Shown piece after piece: positions 1 to 6,745 of a DNA stretch of 27,241 nt. The DNA comes from an uncultured Collinsella sp. (GTDB lineage Bacteria > Actinomycetota > Coriobacteriia > Coriobacteriales > Coriobacteriaceae). The position numbers were made by a program, and so were the translations under genes. The notes under the pieces were generated by a model. The model had not been told where the DNA came from, did no database searches, and was given only the letters and a program-made list of their open reading frames with translations. The stretch's first letter is position 1. Each line of letters begins with the position of its first letter. The stretch is from contig CABRID010000012.1 of assembly GCA_902470895.1 (NCBI GenBank), positions 1-27,241 on the forward strand. Reading direction: 5' to 3'.

Positions 1-51
1 ATACGAGCTCAGCCTCGGTCTCGTGGGCTCGGAGATGTGTATAAGAGACAG
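1..51. other. Illumina Nextera i7 adapter (non-genomic)
   Basis: Bases 18-51 match the Nextera read-2 transposase adapter, ending in the 19-bp mosaic end AGATGTGTATAAGAGACAG. Bases 10-17 (CAGCCTCG) read as an i7 index, as recalled the N710 index in adapter orientation, and bases 1-9 match the P7 tail ATACGAGAT with one mismatch. This is untrimmed library sequence at a contig end. Nothing biological should be read from it, and the neighbouring gene's real upstream region is missing. Confidence 0.96.
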
Positions 52-71
52 ACTAAAATGTGGTCATAGAG

Positions 72-374
72 ATGGTTTTATCGAACTCCATGGGGGTGGC
101 GCGCGTGGATAACAACACGTTGCTGTTTCACGATAAGGGTGCCGGCGTTTTCAAGGGAATAAGCATCTATCCCAATCGTATCGAGGCGGTCGTGAAGAAC
201 GACTTCTTCGGTACCCATACCAAGATCGTCTACCTCAAGGACATTACGGGTGTCAACGGGGTCAAGGGTAAGCGCGTGTTCCTCCGTAATAGGTTGCTGA
301 CCGCCTGTTCCTACAGGCTGAGCAGTCACTCCCAGGCTCAGGAATTTGTGAACGTGTTGAACTCGGTCATGTAG
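72..374 (+). CDS. small PH-like (GRAM/bPH-type) protein, hypothetical
   Basis: A 100-residue protein with no signal peptide or membrane segment. Residues from about 25 onward alternate short beta strands (GISIYPNRIEAVV, THTKIVYLKDITGV, KRVFLRN) and end in a likely amphipathic helix. This pattern resembles bacterial PH/GRAM-like domains, but the assignment is weak and rests on pattern only. An in-frame TAA at 54-56 lies in native sequence, so the frame cannot continue into the adapter. The candidate starts are GTG at 60 and ATG at 72. Neither has a clear ribosome binding site because only eight to twenty native bases precede them; the ATG is preferred. A shared terminator hairpin follows, facing the convergent PI-PLC gene. 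Confidence 0.6.
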   Translation: MVLSNSMGVARVDNNTLLFHDKGAGVFKGISIYPNRIEAVVKNDFFGTHTKIVYLKDITGVNGVKGKRVFLRNRLLTACSYRLSSHSQAQEFVNVLNSVM

Positions 375-483
375 CCGGCAACGACGTTCGGGCTAAATTT
401 GCGGCTGTGCATTGGACGACGTAGCGGCTGAGCGCTCGACTTGCGAGTGCGCTGGACACGCTGCTTCTTCATCTGCGAAAGTC

Positions 484-512
484 GGGGGCGCAGAACGGTA
501 TCCTGCGCCCCC
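484..512. terminator. GC-rich hairpin between convergent genes
   Basis: A perfect 10-bp stem, GGGGGCGCAG (484-493) with CTGCGCCCCC (503-512), closes a 9-base loop. It lies between the end of the PH-like gene and the stop of the PI-PLC gene, so it can serve both. The tract after the stem is poor in T on both strands (GATTGAG on plus, GACTTTC on minus), so it is a weak intrinsic terminator by sequence. Confidence 0.65.
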
Positions 513-545
513 GATTGAGTCGATGTGTCCAAACGGTCGGCTTGC

Positions 546-3029
546 CTATTCGCTAGCGCCTTCGCTGTCTTCGCGGTCGTTGACAAGCATTGCCGTGCCG
601 GCGACCGTCGTCGCCACGGCGGCAGCGGCGAGCCCGGCGGCGATGCCAGAGCCGTCGCCTGTGTCGGCGAGTTTTCCGCCCGAGCCCTTGCCCTTGTTGA
701 CCTTGCCGTTCTTGTCGGCGCTGCCCGCGTTGGCGCCAGTGCCGGCGCCGGCGGCGCCTGCACTGCTCGAGGCCGCTACGGTAAAGCTTGCGGCTCCGTC
801 GCTGGCGAGCGTGTAGTTCTGCGCCGCGTCGCCCAAGAGACCGTTCACGCGCACCCAGTACGTTCCTGCGGCAAATGTTTCGCCCTCGGCCATTGCCGCG
901 CCCGGAGCGCCGTTCGCGTCGTGCACAAATTCGAGCTGGGCCGTACAGGCATCGGTTTCGAGCTTGCCGTCGAGCGGCGCCGTGACCTTGGCGCGCACAT
1001 CCTCGCCGGCCTTAAGGCCTTCAAGCCCCTCAAAATGGGGCGTCAGCACGCGCGGATCGATATCGATGGGCACGGATCCCCGCAACTCCGTAGCGGTCTC
1101 GTTGCCCAGGGCATCGACATCCACATATTCGATGGCAAACGCATGGCCCGAAGCCGCCACGTTGAGTACGTTGCTGCTGTCGACAAGGCGGAAATGGCCC
1201 TCGCCAACGGTCTTGCCATCTTGGAGCGAGGCATCGCTCAGCGAGTCTCCATACGTCATGTGCATGCGGTCCGGGAGGCAGCATGAAACTGTTGGCTTGT
1301 GCTTCGCGTCGTAATTGCGTTGGTAGATGCTCCGGGCCAGTGCCGAATCGACAAAGTCGGACGCGATAATGCCAACGTGCTTGAGGCAATCTGACTTTGT
1401 TTTATCGCTGCCGCTGGGATTGATGTACTGGCTCTTGTACAGATGCTCGTTGACCACTCGCGCCGCGGTAAAAGGATTGCTTCCTTGTTTGTAATTCGTG
1501 CAACTGGTGTAGTTGATAGACCAGCAGCGTTCCAGGACTTGCACCTTGGCGCCATCATTGTCCTCGACGTCCACCTTGTTGCGCGTGAGATTGGTCGTCT
1601 CTCGCAGCGCCATATCGACCCAGCTAATCTTGTCGGTTCCGGTGCATTCAAAATGGTCCTGGGCGTATACCTTGGTGCAATAGGGCTCTTTGTCGCCCGC
1701 ATTGCCCGTAGTCTCAAAGCCTCGCGCGTCTTGGACGAGGCACATCGACTGCCCGGAATGCGCCTTGATTTTGTTGTCCCATTGGGTGAGATCGAGGCCC
1801 CACGTGTGGCTGCTTACGCTGTTGCCGGCGAGTACAAATCGACGCAGCAGGACGATCTTTCCGCGCACCTCGTTCAGTGTGGGGATTCGGCTCGACGTGT
1901 AGAACAGATCGGGATTATCGTGCATAACCTTGGCGAAAGCCGTCGTAACGCTTTCGTCGGTAGCCTCGTCGTTGCCTCGTGACGCAAGCATGATGAGCGC
2001 TTCTGACGGGTTTTCGTTCAAAAATGTTTTGAAGTAACCGATGACATCGGAGAGATGCATAAAGCCCCCGCCTTTTTTGAGCAGGTAGCATCTTCCATGG
2101 TCGATACCGGGGTCGCCGTTCTCGTCGTTCCTTCCGAGTCGGATATCAAAATAGCGAATGCCTTCGAGCAGCTGCGTCGGGATGTAATCCTGCTGGCACT
2201 TTGCTTGTGAGGATTGGGGCTCGGTGTCGTTGTCCACGCTGCAGGTGCCCGAATCATGCGTGCCCGGGATACTCAGCTCGTCGAGGTACTTGTTGTCGTC
2301 GACGTATTTCATCCAGCATGGTCCGTCGACGTAGCTGCTATACGTGGTCCAGTCGATACTTCTAACTGTGGTATTGATCTTGCCCATGTCGTAACCGACA
2401 AGTTCTAGCTCCCACGGAATGCTCTTACTCTTATGGCAGATCTTATTGTTGTCCTGGTCTTTGCCGTCCGATTCTATTGCCAGGTACTTAATGTCTTTTT
2501 TCTCAGTTTCTTTCTCGACCGTGCGGTCTCGAATGATATAGGTTCCGTTTGATTGACGTTCGAACGCAAAAGCGCGGCTGGGCTTGTTGTCATACTCGCC
2601 GCCCCATACGTGGATGACCTTTCCATCTTTGTCCGAGTCGTCGTCGACCGACCAAATGCTGTAGCCCGTCTTTTTATGCTCTTCGAAATTGAGCAAGGTG
2701 CGGATAGCATACCAGTTTGTATCGTCATTCTTGGTCGTTACGTTCTCAAGGATGAGCTTGCTGGACGTGCCGTCGTTAAACAGGTGGCAGACGTTGCCGC
2801 GAACGTTGCCGTCTTGGTTGACGCTCGCGGTGCGAAAATAGCCCGCGGGGCGAAGGCGAATGACGAAATTGTCGAGGCTGACCGACGCTGTGACAGCGTC
2901 GTCTGCAAATGCCGCGCGCACGGGAAGGCCCAATCCCGCGGTTTCGGGCAGGCTTGCAAATGGCGACAATGCCGCAAGTCCTAGGCTCAACGTAAACGCT
3001 CGGCGACTGATGGCGTGGTGTTCGGTCAT
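546..3029 (-). CDS. secreted, sortase-anchored PI-PLC X-domain phosphodiesterase
   Basis: An 827-residue exported protein. Residues 8-10 (SRR, followed by AFTLSLG) form a twin-arginine-like signal with probable cleavage after AAFA near residue 42. Residues about 50-210 are a beta-rich module that may be a ricin-type trefoil (uncertain). Residues about 235-560 are a bacterial PI-PLC X domain: IPGTHDSGT gives His258 and Asp259, YFDIRLGR gives Asp295 and Arg297, and IDHGR gives His311, matching the two catalytic histidines and the Asp/Arg pair of that family. Ig-like modules follow, then a Gly/Asn/Lys linker and LADTG at 787-791 with a hydrophobic segment, a LAxTG sorting signal whose tail is unusually acidic. 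The enzyme should cleave phosphatidylinositol or GPI-type phosphodiesters at the cell surface; the substrate is not shown. GGAGGAG precedes the ATG at 3029. Transcribed alone. Confidence 0.88.
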   Translation of the reverse strand: MTEHHAISRRAFTLSLGLAALSPFASLPETAGLGLPVRAAFADDAVTASVSLDNFVIRLRPAGYFRTASVNQDGNVRGNVCHLFNDGTSSKLILENVTTKNDDTNWYAIRTLLNFEEHKKTGYSIWSVDDDSDKDGKVIHVWGGEYDNKPSRAFAFERQSNGTYIIRDRTVEKETEKKDIKYLAIESDGKDQDNNKICHKSKSIPWELELVGYDMGKINTTVRSIDWTTYSSYVDGPCWMKYVDDNKYLDELSIPGTHDSGTCSVDNDTEPQSSQAKCQQDYIPTQLLEGIRYFDIRLGRNDENGDPGIDHGRCYLLKKGGGFMHLSDVIGYFKTFLNENPSEALIMLASRGNDEATDESVTTAFAKVMHDNPDLFYTSSRIPTLNEVRGKIVLLRRFVLAGNSVSSHTWGLDLTQWDNKIKAHSGQSMCLVQDARGFETTGNAGDKEPYCTKVYAQDHFECTGTDKISWVDMALRETTNLTRNKVDVEDNDGAKVQVLERCWSINYTSCTNYKQGSNPFTAARVVNEHLYKSQYINPSGSDKTKSDCLKHVGIIASDFVDSALARSIYQRNYDAKHKPTVSCCLPDRMHMTYGDSLSDASLQDGKTVGEGHFRLVDSSNVLNVAASGHAFAIEYVDVDALGNETATELRGSVPIDIDPRVLTPHFEGLEGLKAGEDVRAKVTAPLDGKLETDACTAQLEFVHDANGAPGAAMAEGETFAAGTYWVRVNGLLGDAAQNYTLASDGAASFTVAASSSAGAAGAGTGANAGSADKNGKVNKGKGSGGKLADTGDGSGIAAGLAAAAVATTVAGTAMLVNDREDSEGASE

Positions 3030-3110
3030 AACTCCTCCATTCGCAGGGTGCGGTTATGCGCTCGTTTTAGTCACTATACTGCTCAGATGTTTAAAGATGC
3101 TGGTTTAATT
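3030..3110 (-). promoter_or_regulatory. upstream region of the PI-PLC gene
   Basis: On the minus strand a TATAGT hexamer (3078-3073) lies about 45 bases upstream of the ATG and is a plausible -10 element. No good -35 hexamer is seen 16-18 bases further up. The Shine-Dalgarno GGAGGAG is directly before the start codon. The remaining gene-free sequence to 3334 shows nothing except the terminator at 3228-3262. Confidence 0.35.
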
Positions 3111-3227
3111 GTCTGCGCGGCGCAATAAATCGGCGGGCGGACGTGTTGGGGTGTTTGTCGTTTTCGTACTGTTGCTACATTTGGAGCGGTTCCGGCGTCC
3201 GGCATCCTCGCGTTCGTTGGCTACCGG

Positions 3228-3262
3228 CATAAGAAAGGGAGGGTCGGTTTACCGGCCCTCCC
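3228..3262 (-). terminator. intrinsic terminator of first lipoprotein gene
   Basis: An 11-bp stem, GGGAGGGTCGG (3237-3247) with CCGGCCCTCCC (3252-3262), has one wobble pair and a TTTA loop. Read on the minus strand it is followed by TTTCTTAT. It lies about 70 bases beyond the stop codon of the lipoprotein gene ending at 3335. Confidence 0.8.
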
Positions 3263-3334
3263 TGGGTACGAAGCGCTGGGGTACCGCCGCTTGTTAGCAC
3301 TGCGCCCGTGTTTCCCGCTGCGCTCGCCAGTCGC

Positions 3335-3934
3335 TTAACGCTTGATCTCGATATCGTCGAGCTTGACGTCCATGGCCTCGGTCTTGGCCTCGGCGATGTC
3401 GTCGGCAAACTCCAGAGACTTCATCATGGTCTCGACGGCGTCCTTGTGTTCCTCGACGTTGTCGATACGCACATACACGCTGCCACCGTCAACGTCGGTG
3501 AAGCACTCGGTCGTCACGCCGCCCGAGTGCGTAAAGTAGGCGCTGCGCCAGGTCTTGCCGTTGTACTTAACGGGATCGCTCTCGGTCCATCCGGAGTTGG
3601 CCTTCCACTTTGCCTCGTAGTCGAACAGTTCATCGGCGTTCTTGTCAGGATCGAAGACGGGGATGAAGCGGTCACTGGCATGCTCGCTCTCGGTGAACTT
3701 AAACTGGGCCCTGTCGGCGGTATCGCCTGCAACGTCCGTGATTTCGACGCCCTCGGGCACCTCGACTTTAAACCAAATGAAGTCAGTCCTCATATCCACG
3801 GCTGGCTTTTCCGCTCCACCGCCACCGCCTCCGCCGCTGCCGGTAGCGCCGCCGCTGCCACCGCAGCCCACCAGGGCAACTGCGGCAAAGAGGCTTATGC
3901 AGAGGGTGAGAATCGCAAAGGCCTTCTTTTTCAT
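3335..3934 (-). CDS. small lipoprotein, paralogue 1
   Basis: A 199-residue lipoprotein. MKKKAFAILT starts a signal peptide with lipobox LVGC, so Cys24 would be lipidated and the protein held on the outer face of the membrane. A Gly-rich linker (residues 25-40) precedes a compact domain of about 150 residues containing FIWFKVEVPEGVEI, DRFIPVF, KYNGKTWRSAYF and a C-terminal helix VETMMKSLEFADDI. The same motifs in the same order occur in the neighbour at 4176-4775. No family is recognised with confidence. AGGAGGACACGACC precedes the ATG. It has its own terminator downstream, and the 19-bp palindrome at 4007-4025 lies about 70 bases upstream. Confidence 0.85.
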   Translation of the reverse strand: MKKKAFAILTLCISLFAAVALVGCGGSGGATGSGGGGGGGAEKPAVDMRTDFIWFKVEVPEGVEITDVAGDTADRAQFKFTESEHASDRFIPVFDPDKNADELFDYEAKWKANSGWTESDPVKYNGKTWRSAYFTHSGGVTTECFTDVDGGSVYVRIDNVEEHKDAVETMMKSLEFADDIAEAKTEAMDVKLDDIEIKR

Positions 3935-4006
3935 GGTCGTGTCCTCCTCGATCTGTAACCGCCCACGGATTACCTGCCTTTACTGTACGCGTGGACGGCT
4001 CGCTAG

Positions 4007-4025
4007 GGTGGGCCATGTGTCCCAT
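4007..4025. repeat. 19-bp repeat with imperfect dyad, copy 1
   Basis: GGTGGGCCATGTGTCCCAT is identical to the copy at 4973-4991. The inner 16 bases follow TGGGnCAnnTGnCCCA, six of eight possible pairs, so it could be an operator or a relic of a dispersed palindrome. It lies about 70 bases upstream of the start of lipoprotein paralogue 1. Confidence 0.7.
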
Positions 4026-4070
4026 TCTGAGGGCCGGATTTGCGCCGTTAAGTGGCAATATGTTCGGGCG

Positions 4071-4106
4071 CAAAAGAGGGGAGGGCTGGTGCTGTCGGCC
4101 CTCCCC
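4071..4106 (-). terminator. intrinsic terminator of second lipoprotein gene
   Basis: A perfect 9-bp stem, GGGGAGGGC (4078-4086) with GCCCTCCCC (4098-4106), is followed on the minus strand by TCTTTTG. Its sequence resembles the terminator at 3228-3262, which suggests that the duplication of the lipoprotein gene included its terminator. Confidence 0.8.
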
Positions 4107-4175
4107 GGGTTGGGCGCCCGTTGTTTTAATGGGGCGCATGTGCGCGGGTGCGCGTAGGCGCGTGCGGGTGTCCCG

Positions 4176-4775
4176 TTACTTGATCTCGATGCTCGAAATC
4201 TCGACTTCGCGTGCCTCGGAAACTGCCTCTTCCATGTCATCGGGGAACTCGATGGAGTTGAGGAGTGCCTCGGCTTCTTTCTTGTGCTGGTCGAAGTTCG
4301 AGATGAGGACGTAGACGCTTCCCGGCTCAACATCGGTAAAAAGCATGGTTGAGATGCCGCTGTTGTCCTCGTATGTTCCGACGAGCCACGTCCTGCCGTT
4401 ATACTCGACGGACCCGCCATCCTTCCACTGGAACGTATCCCCCTTCTTTTCCGCCTGGTCGGCGTGGGATTCCTCGGCCGTCAGCGCTTTTTTCCAAACG
4501 GGGATAAAGCGATCGGCCGAGGCGTTCTCGTCTTCGGGGAAGGTGAGCTGGACCCTGTCGGCATTCTTGCCGGCAGAGTCGCTTACGCCGACGCCCTCGG
4601 GCATCTCGACCTTAAACCAGATGTAGTCGGTCTTCTTGGCGACGGGGGCCTTTTCCTTGCTCTCGCTCTTGGGGGCGCTGCCGCCGCCCGATGCGCTCCC
4701 GCCGCAGCCCACAAGGGCGAGCGCGGCAAAGAGGGCGATGCAAAGGGAAAGGATTGATAGGGTCTTTTTCATCAT
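4176..4775 (-). CDS. small lipoprotein, paralogue 2
   Basis: A 199-residue lipoprotein closely similar in layout to the neighbour at 3335-3934. The signal MMKKTLSILS leads to lipobox LVGC with Cys24, then a Ser/Gly/Lys linker, then YIWFKVEMPEGVGV, DRFIPVWKKA, EYNGRTWLVGTY, MLFTDVEPGSVYVLI and a C-terminal helix. The frame is open eleven codons further up, but AAGGAGGA lies eight bases before the ATG at 4775, which fixes the start there. The function is unknown; tandem duplication and lipid anchoring suggest a surface-exposed role. No transporter or enzyme partner is adjacent. Confidence 0.85.
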   Translation of the reverse strand: MMKKTLSILSLCIALFAALALVGCGGSASGGGSAPKSESKEKAPVAKKTDYIWFKVEMPEGVGVSDSAGKNADRVQLTFPEDENASADRFIPVWKKALTAEESHADQAEKKGDTFQWKDGGSVEYNGRTWLVGTYEDNSGISTMLFTDVEPGSVYVLISNFDQHKKEAEALLNSIEFPDDMEEAVSEAREVEISSIEIK

Positions 4776-4972
4776 GGTGGCGTCCTCCTTGTCTGCTGAT
4801 GACATCACGGCGCCGCATGCTGTTGGGGTACTGATTGCGCTGGCGGCGGATGTCTCTGTGTACTGTGCGACTTATGCCTCCGTTCATCGCTTGTGGCCGT
4901 TGCGCGGCCGTTCCCCAACGGGTTCCTTACTTATAGATATGCCCCAGCTTGTGCTGCTCGGGAGTCTCGAAA

Positions 4973-4991
4973 GGTGGGCCATGTGTCCCAT
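4973..4991. repeat. 19-bp repeat with imperfect dyad, copy 2
   Basis: Identical in all 19 bases to 4007-4025, with unrelated flanks on both sides. It lies about 200 bases upstream of lipoprotein paralogue 2 and just upstream of the candidate promoter for fchA, so it could act on either gene. Confidence 0.7.
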
Positions 4992-4998
4992 GTTTGCG

Positions 4999-5027
4999 TT
5001 GACATGGCCTATCGTGTGCCATAGAAA
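4999..5027 (+). promoter_or_regulatory. candidate sigma-70 promoter for fchA-folD
   Basis: A perfect TTGACA (4999-5004) is followed after 17 bases by TAGAAA (5022-5027). The -10 match is only fair. The predicted leader to the fchA start is about 120 bases. Confidence 0.45.
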
Positions 5028-5154
5028 TCCGCGATGGCCAGGTGCGCTGACGCTCGCGTACTTATGGGCTAGACTTAGCACCATTACGTGATCGATGCGG
5101 TCGGCCGACGTCGGCCGCCCGACCGATATATATGACTTGAAGGTGCGTGTGCGT

Positions 5155-5787
5155 ATGAGCCAAGAGATGATGGATAAAACCTGTCGCGGTTTTGCCGAGG
5201 CGCTGGCCGCGCGCGAGCCAGTTCCCGGTGGTGGCAGCGCGAGCGCTTTTGTGGGCGCGCTGGGCGCCTCGCTGTGCGGAATGGTTGCCCGCTACGGTGC
5301 GACCAATCCCGCGCTTGCTGATCGTGCGGATGACCTGACGCGTGCGTTTGCCCAGGCAGACGAGTTGGCGCAGGAACTAGTGGGCCTGGTTGCCGAGGAT
5401 GTGCGTGCGTACGGCCAGGTGTCTGCGGCATACGGTATTCCGCGCGAGGACCCGGCTCGACCGGCTGCGATTCAGGACGCGTTGCACGTGGCGGCCATGC
5501 CGCCGTATCGGATCATGGATGCCTGCGGGCGCGCGCTGGCGCTGCTCGAGGACATGACAGACAAAGGCTCGCGCCAGTTGCTGTCCGACGTGGCGTGCGG
5601 TGCCGTATTCTGCCGCGCTGCCATGCAGGGCGCGAGCCTGACGCTCTTTGCCAACACCACATCTATGAAAGACCGGGCGCGCGCCGAGGAACTCGAGGCG
5701 GCGTGCGATGAGCTGCTGGATACGTGGCTGCCGCGCGCTGATGCGCTGGCGCGCCGCGCCGCCGATGCCGCGAGGAAGAGGGGGTAG
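5155..5787 (+). CDS. fchA: cyclodeaminase/cyclohydrolase family, methenyl-THF cyclohydrolase
   Basis: A 210-residue cytosolic helical protein of the FTCD-C/FchA family, which hydrolyses 5,10-methenyl-tetrahydrofolate to 10-formyl-tetrahydrofolate or deaminates formimino-THF. The family signature PVPGGGSASA is at residues 22-31, and the length matches stand-alone FchA. The frame opens 20 codons earlier (ATG at 5095), but that segment (RSADVGRPTDIYDLK) does not look like the family's N terminus. The ATG at 5155 is preceded by GAAGGTG and begins directly before the conserved helix. folD follows two bases after the stop, so the two are surely co-transcribed. No histidine-degradation genes are adjacent, which favours the one-carbon role over the deaminase role. 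Confidence 0.88.
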   Translation: MSQEMMDKTCRGFAEALAAREPVPGGGSASAFVGALGASLCGMVARYGATNPALADRADDLTRAFAQADELAQELVGLVAEDVRAYGQVSAAYGIPREDPARPAAIQDALHVAAMPPYRIMDACGRALALLEDMTDKGSRQLLSDVACGAVFCRAAMQGASLTLFANTTSMKDRARAEELEAACDELLDTWLPRADALARRAADAARKRG

Positions 5788-5789
5788 CC

Positions 5790-6644
5790 ATGGCAGAGCT
5801 GCTCAAGGGTGCTCCCGTTGCCCGTGCTTTGACCGAGGAGCTCGCCGCTCGCTGCACGGCTTTGCGCGAGCGCGGCGTTGTGCCGACGCTGGCCATCGTT
5901 CGCGTGGGCGAGCGCGAGGACGATCTATCCTACGAGCGCGGCGCCCTCAAGCGCTGCGAGAAGGTTGGCATCGAGGCTCGCCGCATTTTGCTTCCCGCCG
6001 ATGTTTCGCAGGACGAGCTGCTGGCGGCTATTAAGGACATCAATGCTGACCCCGCTGTTCACGGCTGCCTGATGTTTCGCCCGCTTCCCGCTGGACTTGA
6101 CGAGGATGCGGTTGCCGCGGCGCTCGATCCCGCCAAGGACGTCGACTCCATGACGCCGGCCTCGCTGCTTACCACGCTTTCGGGTCGTGGCGAGGGCTTT
6201 GCTCCCTGCACGGCCGAGGCCGTGTTGGCGTTGCTGGACCATTACGGTGTTGAGCTGGATGGGGCAAAGGTCGCGGTCGTCGGTCGGTCGCTGGTGATTG
6301 GTCGTCCCGTTGCCGCCATGCTTACGGCTTGCAATGCCACGGTGACGACGTGCCATACGCATACGCGCGACTTGGCTGCTGAGTGCCGTGCAGCTGATAT
6401 TGTGGTTGCGGCCGTTGGACGCGCGCGCACGATTGGCGCGGATGCGGTTCGCGAGGGCCAGACGATCATCGATGTTGGCATTAATTGGGACGAGGCCGCT
6501 GGCAAGCTGGTCGGCGATGTCGATTTTGATGCTACGGAACCGATCGTTGGCGCAATTACTCCCGTGCCGGGCGGCGTGGGGGCTGTGACCACGGCGATCC
6601 TCGCCAAACACGTGATCGAGGCGGCGGAGCGCGCATCGAAATAG
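5790..6644 (+). CDS. folD: methylene-THF dehydrogenase FolD, cyclohydrolase residues altered
   Basis: A 284-residue FolD-family protein of usual length. The dinucleotide-binding half is well preserved (GRSLVIGRPVAAML, IIDVGIN, PVPGGVGAVTT), as is KDVD with the family's active-site Asp. Two residues of the hydrolase site are not: Tyr48 of the Y-x3-K motif is present, but the Lys position is Ala52 (SYERGALK), and the usual VQLPLP reads MFRPLP, replacing the Gln with Phe. The Lys is needed for the cyclohydrolase step in characterised FolD/MTHFD enzymes, so this copy probably works only as a dehydrogenase, with the adjacent FchA supplying the hydrolase. The start has AGAGGGGG upstream, within the end of fchA. 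Confidence 0.92.
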   Translation: MAELLKGAPVARALTEELAARCTALRERGVVPTLAIVRVGEREDDLSYERGALKRCEKVGIEARRILLPADVSQDELLAAIKDINADPAVHGCLMFRPLPAGLDEDAVAAALDPAKDVDSMTPASLLTTLSGRGEGFAPCTAEAVLALLDHYGVELDGAKVAVVGRSLVIGRPVAAMLTACNATVTTCHTHTRDLAAECRAADIVVAAVGRARTIGADAVREGQTIIDVGINWDEAAGKLVGDVDFDATEPIVGAITPVPGGVGAVTTAILAKHVIEAAERASK

Positions 6645-6745
6645 GCGTTTTTGCCCACAGGGGCTGCCGAAGCCGTGGTTTCGCCCTTTCTGCGCCGAAG
6701 CGATACACTGTTGCCGTTTGATTTCTTCGCTCAAGGAGGATGCGC

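Larger units (their letters stand above)
4776..5154. other. 379-base divergent intergenic region
   Basis: It separates the minus-strand lipoprotein gene from the plus-strand fchA. It holds the second 19-bp palindrome (4973-4991), a plus-strand promoter candidate (4999-5027) and, on the minus strand, a TATAAG hexamer at about 4937-4932 that could be the lipoprotein -10 element with a 5' leader of about 150 bases. No convincing coding sequence is seen. Confidence 0.55.

Noticed and set aside
1..60. Transposon end suggested by the mosaic-end sequence at the start
   Set aside because: It is the Nextera library adapter with an index and P7 tail, not a resident Tn5.
3109..3297. 62-codon plus-strand open frame between the PI-PLC and lipoprotein genes
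   Set aside because: No ribosome binding site, and it runs through the lipoprotein terminator hairpin.
4007..4991. The paired 19-mers considered as ends of a small mobile element
   Set aside because: They are direct, not inverted, relative to each other, have no target duplication and enclose an ordinary lipoprotein gene.
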